A stretch of 64,000 bases of DNA from Petunia secreta (Eukaryota; Streptophyta; Magnoliopsida; Solanales; Solanaceae), in the NCBI GenBank assembly GCA_029990175.1, contig JARKIP010000022.1, forward strand, positions 22,852,001-22,916,000, given 5' to 3'. Under the pieces are notes generated by a model that was given only the letters and a program-made list of their open reading frames with translations, had not been told where the DNA came from and ran no database searches. Each line of letters starts with the position of its first letter. The stretch's first letter is position 1. A program made the translations under genes and the position numbers. Of the stretch, positions 1-8,870 are shown in pieces.

Positions 1-80
1 ATTAATAAAAACGAGTGTACCGGGTAAATAGTACTTTGAATTAGTAGAATCGATTGACATTTTTTTTCCTAATTCTTGGT

Positions 81-550
81 TAAGGAATGAATGGAGTAGA
101 ACAGATGGATGATTTTTTTTGGAAAGAGGGATGAATGAATATTATCTCTTGGTACAAATGAAATAATGAGTGGTTGGGGCGTCTTTCAATAGGAAAAGTT
201 GGAAATCGCACAGTTTAGTTTTACGAGGTGCAATTTAGGGTTTTCAATGACCAACTAATTCATACAAAAAGGGGTAAAAGACTGCTGAAGTTGAACAAAG
301 ATGATGCTGTATTTAAGGAATGAATGGAGTAGAACAGATGGATGATTTTTTTTTTTTGAAAGAGGGATGAATGAATATTATCTCTTGGTACAAATGAAAT
401 AATGAGTGGTTGGGGCGTCTTTCAATAGGGAAAGTTGGAAATCGCACAGTTTAGTTTTACGAGGTGCAATTTAGGGTTTTCAATGACCAACTAATTCATA
501 CAAAAAGGGTAAAGGACTGCTGAAGTTGAACAAAGATGATGTTGTATTTA
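81..550. repeat. 233-bp direct tandem duplication
   Basis: Two head-to-tail copies, starting at 81 and 314, share nearly every base. They differ mainly in the length of a T-run and a few single bases. A third copy would begin just where the TRIM-like LTR at 554 sits. No coding potential is seen. Confidence 0.9.
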
Positions 551-553
551 AGG

Positions 554-714
554 TGTAACAGCCCAAGCCCACTAGTGATATTGTCTGCTTTAGGCCTAGT
601 CCCGCATGTCTCTAAAATTAATCACTAGGGTCTAAGGCCAGTTAACTTATATACCCAGGATCACTTCTGTGTTATGCCGATGTGGGACAGTTAACTCTCA
701 CCTGGGGTGTTACA
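554..714 (+). mobile_element. TRIM-like solo LTR, 161 bp
   Basis: The segment opens with TGTAACAGCCCAAGCCCACT and closes with GGGGTGTTACA, so the ends are inverted (TGTAACA/TGTTACA). The 5-bp repeat TAAGG lies immediately outside both ends (549-553 and 715-719). Short LTRs of this look, with internal GATATTGTC and GATGTGGGA blocks, recur in plant genomes as terminal-repeat retrotransposons in miniature; that family assignment is from memory. No internal region or second LTR is present, so this is a solo LTR. Confidence 0.75.
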
Positions 715-719
715 TAAGG

Positions 720-1468
720 GGTGATCCGGATGAAGATGACCCCACCCTGGGTGGTGAAGTAACTCCGGCCTATCGTATTATGGATGATTAGTATAGCAGT
801 ATTCTATGTTTTTAGCACTATTTAAATGCACTTCATGATCTGTTTTTGGTATAAACATTTTTCTAGGAAGCTATATGTCATAGTAAATGTGCGTAGCAGT
901 ACTTAAATGCATTTTCATGATGTTGTTTAATATAGTGACTGTTGTTGATCCAAATTACAGAATTTTAATCTTTACAAATTATCTGGTCAACAAACAGATT
1001 TGCGTATAATCCAGTCATAGAAATGTTTAATGTACTTACAGGGTGTTTTTCAATCAAGATTCAATTACGCTTTCACAATTAAGCACATTATATTGAGTTT
1101 TTTGTTAAGGATTACTATATTCATAGTTCAAAATGCCCAATCATTTTGGATTGTGCACCCAATTGACGCCCCAATCATTATGTTTTAATTCTTCCATGTG
1201 CACTAATTATTGTATGTAACACAATAAGCAAACTTATATTGTGTAAAAATTGGCAGTTACACTTTTTGTAATATCAATATCACAAAACAATTAAACTGGC
1301 CACAGTGCAGATTGTTGTAGTAGCAAAATATGCATTGTAACGGTAAGCACCACTGTGAAATTTTACAACGCGAGAGGTATAACCAAACCTCAACATAACA
1401 AAACCAGCAAATAAAAATGTGCATTAAGAGGGTTACTACTAGTAGATTTTGATCTCACAGACATACAT
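720..1468. other. AT-rich intergenic stretch
   Basis: No gene, RNA or repeat structure is visible here. It lies downstream of the B3 pseudogene on the minus strand. Confidence 0.5.
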
Positions 1469-2285
1469 TCAGTTAATAAGCCACATGCTGTTGTCAATAA
1501 TCGAGATCATCACGGGATAATCCTTGTCGTCTATCACATCTTTTTCTGCCGCTTTTACGAAATCCTCTGCATGTTTTTGTTCTGCTTCCTTGCCTTTCAC
1601 ACTCTCTTTAAGTGATGCAAGTCTACCCACCAAAGATGCAATCTCTCCTGTCAGACTAATAACTTCGCGATCTAAATTATTTGTCGCTTTACTCACACTC
1701 TCAAAGCAAGCAACTTCCTTATTACTCTCCATGTTCATTTCCTGAAAAAATTGAATCATATTTTAAACTAATCTAGTGGAGTCATTGTATAGAGAAATAA
1801 CAAAAAATCAGGTAAGAGAATTAAGTACATTGGACGGGTTTGATGAGGTTCCTTCATCACGTTGAGGCTTATACAAAACATCATAGTAATTCACTCGGCG
1901 GATGATGCGAACTTCCCACCTCACAATTGCATCCCCACGTTTAGAGAATTGAAACAGTACACTATCTCCCTCATCTAAATCATTGTCCGTAATGAATTTT
2001 CACCACCCAAAAGTAAATTTAGTAATGATACCTTTACTTCGACCAACTGCAACTGGCCAAGATCCTCTATCACCATGAAGAACGCAAACTTCTACCTTAT
2101 CCGACATAAATTTAATGATTCTCTCAGGCAGATGCTGTAGTTAGACAAAACATTAAAAATAGTAGTAACATCTTAAAATGCTATGTTACAACAAATCGTG
2201 CAATATGTTTAAAGAGAAGTACCATAACATCTATGTTGATGAACGATTTGGACATTAGCACCTCAAATTGTAGAGGTTCTTCCAT
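1469..2285 (-). pseudogene. B3-domain (REM-like) transcription factor pseudogene
   Basis: Three exons can be joined in frame on the minus strand. Exon 1 is 2285-2229 (ATG at 2285), exon 2 is 2134-1829 and exon 3 is 1741-1469. The introns (2135-2228 and 1742-1828) have GT..AG borders and phase 0. Exons 1 and 2 make a plant B3 DNA-binding fold: a start with FEVLMSKSF, then LPERIIKFM, a GSWPVAVGR strand, a GW turn, and DNDLDEGDSVLFQF. Exon 3 is a heptad-rich coiled coil (VISLTGEIASLVGRLASLK) ending in TGA. An in-frame TGA at 2000-2002 follows the GW and breaks the domain, so the gene is read as dead unless that codon is bypassed. Another exon may lie upstream, because a CACCTACAG acceptor precedes the ATG. 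B3 assignment is by motif; REM subfamily is inference. Confidence 0.72.
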
Positions 2286-2885
2286 TGTTGCTTCGCTGAC
2301 GCCTCTAGGTTCCTTCCTTGGGAGCTGTAGGTGAAATGCAAAACGTCACTGTCTTTAATTACCTGAACTTCCCTACACAAAAATTTTATTTCCCGCCAAG
2401 ATCATATTATGTGCCATTAAATAACCTATAGTAATAGACGTGTCCATTCACCAAATTGTGCAATTTGCACCCTTGACGATTGGGGGTATTTGGGAATTGC
2501 ACCTTATCCTATTTACTTTAATGATTTTCACCCTGATTTCCTTAATTTGTTAAAAAATAATAAGGAATCAATTGATTTGTTTTGAACTTCCACAATTGTT
2601 TTACTCCCTTATTTGAAATTCTTGGATTATAAGTCCTACACCGGAATTGGTATATAACATTACTTAACTACATCTCCTCTTTGATCATCAGAAGGAAAAA
2701 ATTGCCTTCGGTTTTTAGATCAACTAGCCTTTGATTGGACATGCAATTAGCAACTATGGTGATGTTTCCATTCCATTAAGTTCTACTAACGGGCTAAAAT
2801 GCAGTGTTGTTACTTTTAAGTTGTAGTAGCAGAGTATAATGTTATGAAGAAATTCTTGGCCAACAAAAAACATTCAACCATTTCA
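2286..2885. other. Upstream region of the B3 pseudogene
   Basis: The first 90 bases may include a further 5' exon or leader on the minus strand, with a GGTAATTAAAG donor-like site near 2360. Beyond that I see only AT-rich sequence. Confidence 0.35.
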
Positions 2886-3490
2886 TTAACGGTTTACTAA
2901 TAAAAAGTTTAGTTCGCAGATGAGATTATATAGATCGCGAAGTGATGTGAGGTTTGCGCGTCTTGTTTTTTTCTTCTGAACAGGGTAATATTTAAAAACT
3001 TCCCGAGAATATAAATAAGGTGGCCTTTTTCTTTGCAATGGTAAGCACGAATTATTTATAGAATGTGGATGGTCGTGTTGTTGTGGTGCACTTACTGTAA
3101 GTGTGGACGCAGATAGTTGTGGAAAGTAGAGTGGCAATGCCCAGATGACTGCCATTGAGATTGCCTGAAAGCATGCAGTACATCGAAAACAAAACTGCAA
3201 GACTAAATGACAATACATTGCATCTTACACAAATTGAATGTGGCTGCAAACTTAGCCATTACACTTATGACTTATTGGAGTACGAGATATGGAGCAGCCA
3301 ATAAACTCACATGACTTCCTTTTCCAATGCCAAACTCTGCAGGAAAAGATTCACTCTTATCTTGCAAAATAGGGAATGAAAGATTTTTTTCAGGAGGCCG
3401 ATGACGTGTCTTGGTTTTTGTCTTCTCGACTGGGTAATAATGGTTGGGTTCTTGTGAATATAAATAAGATGACCGTTTTATTTGTGATGA
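2886..3490 (-). pseudogene. Two diverged copies of one exon-like segment
   Basis: On the minus strand, 3490-3311 reads openly through YLYSQEPNHYYPVEKTKTKT and a Pro/Lys-rich tract, and ends at a good GTGAGT donor. About 400 bases downstream, 3060-2940 reads PPYLYSREVFKYYPVQKKKT in the same register. The shared YLYS..x..YYPV.K core shows that these are duplicates. The product is not recognised. A similar weak match (PPFLFSANFYKKNKV) occurs on the plus strand near 14830. The segments may be scraps of a low-copy gene family rather than a working gene. Confidence 0.4.
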
Positions 3491-3494
3491 TGAG

Positions 3495-5261
3495 CACGTA
3501 CGTACTATAATCTAATTAACATGAAATTGTATAGTTTTTGAGCAGGTTTAGGGCAAAGTGGAGTATCTACAACCGAGATTCACCTGGCCTATCATGGGTG
3601 CTAACCAACCGTTTCCCTTCAAAAACTACTACTCCCTTATTTAGATTTATTTGTCAGCAGAATATTTCACCCGCCAATGTCAATCGACACCTCATATTAA
3701 TGGTGAAGTTCATTTTTTACTACTTCCAAAGGGAGAATTAATGTTTTCTGCTAAATCATGCTTGCTATACAACATTCAGTGCATTGAATGAGCAAGCTTT
3801 TCATCGTAAGAAACTATTGACATCGTTTTAGCTGGTCCCTGTTAAGGTGTGTGATCATGTAGTCGTTGTGTAAAGCACATGCTCCCAACTCCGTCTGTAC
3901 GTTTCAATTTGTTATAACCTACATATTCTTTTTGATTCGTTTTAAAAGAATGACTACATCCTAAATTTGAAAAATAAACTTTTTGTTTTATCTTCAATGA
4001 ATTGATATGTATCCACGCAAACATCTTCAATTACTTTAGACCATGGCTAATCAACTGTCGCAATTTCTTTATTAAACTTCGTGCACAAGCAAAAATTTTC
4101 AATTAAATTGAAACCGATGGGTAGCTAGTGCCCTATTTATTGAGTATGATGGTGGATAGTTGGGGAATACTATTGATTATGTCAGAACGCTGCCAGTAAT
4201 GTTTTGCCTTTTCCTCAAAGGGATGGGAGTAATACATAAAAGAAATACGAAAACAGTAACCCTACTTGGCTCTGGATCCTAAAGTGAATTTCTTTCATGA
4301 TATAGAATGAGTTATCAATTGACCATATACCATCAGTGCTCCACTGTCCTTGCCCAACTTGTGATTAGGGATATGTAATACTAACTATACATCACAATTG
4401 CTACCCATTCCAATGAAACCTTTTCAAATTGTTCTGCCAACATATGTCACCCCTTCATGTTATCAACATATGTCACCGATGTTTGTTGAGAGTAGTAAAT
4501 GCTGCAATGATATACGATACGACCAGCTCCCATATCTTGCACCTCCAACCCATCAAGGTCACAATTGACTGTGCAATAGCTGGTTAAAACTCTGGTGAAA
4601 GGACAAGTCATTCGTACCAAACAATTACTAAGACGTGGGTTGAAAGGATTATTTATTAAAACGTGCTTTGATAGTTTTTTCATTAACGAGTTCTACTTCA
4701 TCTTGTGATCAGGTACTAACTGATAAGTCCCAGAACATCAGATCGTGTAGTATGACCAGGATAACTAGCTAGGCTGTGGGAGATTTAATATTCTTCTTCA
4801 AAAAATTAACTTACGCATTCGACGTGTACTGATGGTACATTAACCTAATTAATGTTACAAAAAAGAGGTACCTAGAAAACCTAACCTTCACGATAGGGCA
4901 ATGCAAATTGGCCTATATGGTTGGGTGGTCATCAAATTACAACTCTTCGTTTTTGGCAAGCACTAACCAGACCATGAAAACGTAGGATCACAACGACCCC
5001 CTAACATCTTCCGCATGAGAGGAGTCGAGGCGAGAAAATACTCACTGGCCTATAACAATACCGACTTTTTATTCTTTTGACTTTGTATACTATGGTAAAA
5101 CTATCTATTTGTAGTCCCCAAAATAATTACAATATTTTTCCCAAAATTATCCCGTATTTCATATTTGCAAGGCCTTGAAACAACCAATGGATAATGATGC
5201 GACTTGTTCTTATGTCGATGTCGTGGATAATGATACAATTCCCTGCAACTAATTACCACAC
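3495..5261. other. Intergenic stretch with one dispersed repeat
   Basis: No supportable gene. A segment around 5089-5165 (reading ACTATGGTAAAACTATC) is found again in inverted orientation at about 23896-23965, so it belongs to a dispersed repeat. Confidence 0.45.
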
Positions 5262-5666
5262 TTATGTTTCACTTTCCCTTGAGAAATCTATAGACACCGC
5301 TGATGGTGGTTGAAGCAGGAGCAGCTTCCTAGCTAAATCCAGTGCTTTGTCTGCGTCAAGATTTGGGTGCTCCACAATGGTCATTTTCACAATTGATGTT
5401 GAACTAAAGAGAAGGAACTGGATAAACTCAAACTCAGGATCGAAACCTGAGATTTTCGTTAATTTGTCGAAATGAAGCTTGTTAAGGGGAGAATTTTCGC
5501 AGTCATGGAGTTTTAGATAACCCGAGACGAGACGTTGGCGGCAGTAATTTGGAACATGGATGTGGAAGCTAAAGCAACCTCCAAACTGCAAACAAAGGAT
5601 ACACCCCGCTGATTTGCCGTGTGAAGGAGAGAATACCGTAGAAAACATTAGATCATCAGATAACAC
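5262..5666 (-). pseudogene. F-box/FBD-type C-terminal remnant
   Basis: The open frame carries LHFDKLTKISGFDPEFEFIQ, then FLLFSSTSIVKMTIVE. This matches the FBD module found at the C-terminus of many plant F-box/LRR proteins, where ISGF..xExEFIxFLL..S..L.KMTI is the usual pattern. No F-box or leucine-rich repeats are seen upstream in frame. The 5' part instead joins an unrelated YDDGELMCYL segment, so this looks like a truncated or chimeric copy. Plant F-box proteins act as substrate receptors of SCF ubiquitin ligases; this copy is unlikely to. Confidence 0.55.
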
Positions 5667-5959
5667 ATGAGCTCCCCATCATCATAGGGTTTACATTTCA
5701 TCCTACGCAAAAGCATCAGTTTTGGAGATGCCTAGCTGATTTGCAGTTTGAAGGAGATAATACCACAGCTAAAATCTGCGCATGACAAGAGGAATATCAC
5801 AACATTCGTTGCGGTAGGTGTTGAGCGCACCGTATTCAGTGCACACACTAAATTGAAGTCATTCAGAAGAACGTAATTTGGGTTCCGATCAGACTTCATG
5901 ACTTTGGGGACTCCGTTCAACCAATCTTTGATGGAATAACACAGGAAGAAACTGTGCAT
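5667..5959 (-). pseudogene. 5' part of FBD remnant; paralogue of 29360-29659
   Basis: The open frame at 5959-5732 shares the blocks IKDWLNGV..VMKSD and DFNLVCA with the minus-strand frame at 29659-29360 (IHDWKNGVRQVMKSD, DFDLVCA). The nucleotide match continues upstream to a shared TATATATAGG box. The two loci are therefore duplicates of one gene. I do not recognise the domain. Near 5690-5640 a KCKPYDDGELMCYL segment recurs at two other places in the window. Confidence 0.4.
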
Positions 5960-6110
5960 ATTATTTGATATACAAATTTCTCATACAATATCCATTCTGA
6001 ATGAAGGAGTAGTTCTGAATGAAGGAGTACTTATGAAATTCTCAAATATTTGGAATGAATGAAGTGTTTCCCAGAAGAAGATTTTGGAATCTACAACTAC
6101 CACAACCCCC

Positions 6111-6120
6111 TATATATAGG
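6111..6120 (-). promoter_or_regulatory. TATA box of the FBD-like locus
   Basis: CCTATATATA on the minus strand lies about 150 bases upstream of the first open frame. The same box with the same flanks occurs in the paralogous locus, where a solo LTR sits inside it (29761). Confidence 0.45.
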
Positions 6121-6237
6121 TGACGCAGCTAGTAATACCAAAACCAGTCGGGGCATCGGTATTTGAACAATTCCAATATTAACCAATAGGTGAGATTTAA
6201 AATATGAGGGGTCGTAAAATTAATGTCTGAAGAATTA

Positions 6238-6734
6238 CTCCCTCCGTCCTAAATTAGTTGTCACTTTAAGAGAAATCATTTGTCCCAAATTAGTTGTCTC
6301 TTTAGGATTTCAAGACTAAATTTATTAGTTCTTTCCAACTATATCCTTAATAATTAAAAGAATTCTCCAAAAAAGTTACTCCCTCCGGTCCATTTTATTT
6401 GATTTTTTAGCCTATTTTTTTGGTCCACAATATTTGATCTTTTCGGTAATCAAGACACAATTTTACAATGTTACCCCTTGCTAATAAATGATTTTAAACA
6501 AAATGATAAGTAATAATAGCTTGAATAAGGGCTAATATAGTCAATTATATTACTAATTAATGCTAAAAAGGTGATTTTCTTAATATACGTGAAAACACCC
6601 AAAAAATCAAATAATATGGACAGGAGGGAGGAACATTAAATAAGGGTAACTTAGTAAAATGCATACTCTATTTATTGATTTTCTTATTGGGCATGCAATA
6701 GCTGAACGTGTCAAATAATTTGGGACAGAAAGAG
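6238..6734. mobile_element. Stowaway-type MITE, carrying a second MITE
   Basis: It opens with CTCCCTCCGTCC and closes with a decayed complement (GGGACAGAAAGAG), flanked by TA on both sides. Internal blocks (AAATTAGTTGTC, AACATTAAATAAGGGTAAC) are shared with the MITE at 27090. A different MITE has inserted at 6379. Confidence 0.7.
6379..6631. mobile_element. MITE nested in the 6238-6734 MITE
   Basis: The ends are CTCCCTCCGGTCCATTTTAT and a complementary ATAATATGGACAGGAGGGAG. Its insertion splits the otherwise continuous outer element. A fragment of the same family in the other orientation is at 38931-39008. Confidence 0.7.
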
Positions 6735-6774
6735 TAGCAACTATTGAGGAGGAAGGTTGGCGAACCATTTTGTT

Positions 6775-6801
6775 ATATATATATATATATATATATATAT
6801 T
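6775..6801. repeat. (AT)n microsatellite
   Basis: An uninterrupted AT dinucleotide run of about 27 bases. Confidence 0.95.
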
Positions 6802-7262
6802 GATTGAAGCTCTATAGTGGTGGTTGTATAGAGTTTTTTGAATGGTTTGATCGAGTATTTATAGGAGAAAAAGAGGTAACCGACTTAAGTGTATTGTAGC
6901 CACTTGCCAACACTGGCCGTTATGTATTTTTTTTTTATTTTTTGAAGTGACGCATTCGTTGTTTGCTTCAGATTTGAATTGAAGGGGCTAGCCGTTAGTT
7001 TTATGATGATTAGTTTAAAAAATAATAGACTACTGGAACTATATAAATAATTTTCAAACATTAACGATAGGCTAATCGAACGAGTATACGATGATTCGTA
7101 TCGCCATGAAGATGTTCTGACTTCCACGGAAAGGATTAGGCACCTCCTGGTCACAGTTAAAACACGTGTACTAACCCCAATTAATCATTCAATATGAATA
7201 GACACCTCTTCAAATCATCACATATGCAATCGAAAAGGCACCAAGAATGGCCTGACGCCTGG
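6802..7262. other. AT-rich upstream region
   Basis: No gene or repeat is recognised. It lies upstream of the coiled-coil gene at 7339. Confidence 0.4.
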
Positions 7263-7338
7263 CTTCTATAAATGCTAAACATCTGCACAACAACATCTTG
7301 GACAACAACAACAACAACAACAACGCGAAACAACAACA
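7263..7338 (+). promoter_or_regulatory. TATA box and CAA-repeat leader
   Basis: CTATAAATG at 7265-7273 is followed about 35 bases later by a CA-rich leader containing (CAA)n runs that ends at the ATG at 7339. The spacing fits a short plant 5' UTR. CAA-rich leaders are known to favour translation in plants, so the downstream small ORF was probably a real gene. Confidence 0.55.
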
Positions 7339-7533
7339 ATGCCTCGCAGAGTAGGGCACCCAAGAACACCAGAACATGATAGTGGAGTCCCAAGTGATAG
7401 TAGGTTCACTGAAATCGATCATGTCCGTGAAGATATTGCATCCTTGACTTCAGATGTTGATCAATTGGCAGTATATATAGGAAATGTGGAGGATCAAGTG
7501 ACGCGATTAAGGACTAGCTTCGATGAATTCTGA
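7339..7533 (+). pseudogene. Small coiled-coil protein gene, interrupted by E1
   Basis: From the ATG the frame runs 64 codons and then hits the terminal TGA of retrotransposon E1. Beyond the element, 13446-13490 continues in the same frame for 14 codons to TAA, so the pre-insertion gene coded for about 78 residues. The protein is hydrophilic, with a heptad pattern (IASLTSDVDQLAVYI, then VEDQVTRLRTSF), so a coiled coil is likely. It is related to the minus-strand ORF at 39344-39610: the SDV..LAV and QV..L blocks align without gaps. Function is unknown. As it stands only the truncated form could be made. Confidence 0.6.
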
Positions 7534-8320
7534 TAAGACCCAAATATGCGGAAGCAAATAGCAAGGATGCGGAAGCAACAATCATAAGATAACAAGAAAT
7601 AGGGAAGGGGAAGAACATAAAGTAGAAGAAAAGAATGAATCAAACTAAACACATAGATTGATTCAAAAGGGAGAAGAGACTTGAACCATTAAATGGGACT
7701 CACACTAGCGGTGATCCACCATGGATTCAACGTAAGAGATACATGAAGTCAACACTTCAACAAGAATGGCCAAGCCTATTCTATCTTCTCAATTCTATCT
7801 TCAAAACTAGCTTTCTCAAATAAATGACTAAGTGTGGTATTTATAGGTTCACCACACTTCTAAATAAAATGTCTAAATAGCCCTAAGTCTAGTCAAAACA
7901 ATACATGTCACTTAGGGCTATAGTTGGAATTACACTCAAAATAAGTAGGAAACCCGGATAGGCCTTCAGCACACTAGGCGCCCCGCCTGAATAGTAGGCG
8001 CCCAGAGTAGGCGCCCAGCTTGGAAAAATGGGCGGTCCGCCTCTGCAGTAGGCGGCCAAAGATCCTGAGAGGTGTAGTCAACTAGGCGGTCCGCCTAGTC
8101 CAATGGGCGGTCCGCCTCCTTCCTGGGAGACTTGGAAACGGCTCAAAATGGACTCTAAGTGTTCCTCCTTGGTCAGTAGCCGGTCCTCCCTCATTGGCGC
8201 TCAAGTCCATGACTCCAAATCACTCTCGAACCCTCCTCCGGTGCCCTTGCCTTGTATCCTTTGTGCTCTCATGCTTGGCTCTTGATGGTTGGCGCTTTGG
8301 CTCCAATTTGGATCTTATCA
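7531..8320 (-). repeat. E1 3' LTR (790 bp)
   Basis: It is nearly identical to 12650-13440. On the minus strand it has a TATA box (GTATTTATAGG on plus, 7838-7848). Upstream of that box, at 7976-8116, is a cluster of GC-rich palindromes, three of them exact GGCGGTCCGCC (8031, 8085, 8106). Confidence 0.9.
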
Positions 8321-8336
8321 TCCTCCCCTTCTTGAA
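8321..8336 (-). promoter_or_regulatory. E1 polypurine tract
   Basis: On the minus strand AAGAAGGGGAGGA abuts the 3' LTR. It is preceded by GAGGACGAAATCCTTTC, the signature that precedes the polypurine tract of many plant Ty3 elements. It primes plus-strand DNA synthesis. Confidence 0.85.
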
Positions 8337-8396
8337 AGGATTTCGTCCTCGAAATCAAACCATCAAGCCTACATTCAAAACAAGCACAAACAAAGC

Positions 8397-8870
8397 TTCC
8401 CACTACAAGAGTAGGTTAGTGTCAAAAGTGTGGGAAAATACACTCTTATGGTATAGCCAAGCATCAATAACAATGATAAAGCACATGTTTCCGAAGAAAA
8501 CAACAAGCACTTGGCTTCCCCAATGGGTACACTCAATGCATGATTCATCAAGGAGATCAATAGGATAGAGAATATGCAAGATCAAGCCATTAAAATTCCT
8601 ATGATCCCTAAGCCCAATAAGAACACACCAAAACTTCCCACTACAAGAGTAGGAAAGTCCAACAAGAGTGAGTACAAGTGATGTGAAAATCACACTTTTA
8701 TGATAGAGCCAAGCATCAATACTAATCAAGAAGCTTATGTTCCCAAAGGAAATAACAAGTTCTCGGCTCAACAACGACAAGTACTCACTACCATAACAAG
8801 CAAAGAGATCAATATGATATAGAACATGCAAGATTAAGCAACTAAGTTCCTTATGACCTCCAAGCTTATG
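8397..8870 (-). repeat. 237-bp in-frame tandem duplication at the E1 ORF end
   Basis: The block CTTCCCACTACAAGAGTAGG begins at 8397 and again at 8634. The period of 237 bases is 79 codons, so the reading frame passes through both copies. Each copy encodes a module ending in IDAWLYHKSV. E2 has only one copy, so the duplication happened in the E1 lineage. The copies have since diverged. Confidence 0.8.

Noticed and set aside
2886..3249. 65- and 110-codon minus-strand ORFs taken whole
   Set aside because: Only the YLYS..YYPV part is supported by the duplicate; the upstream parts look non-coding.
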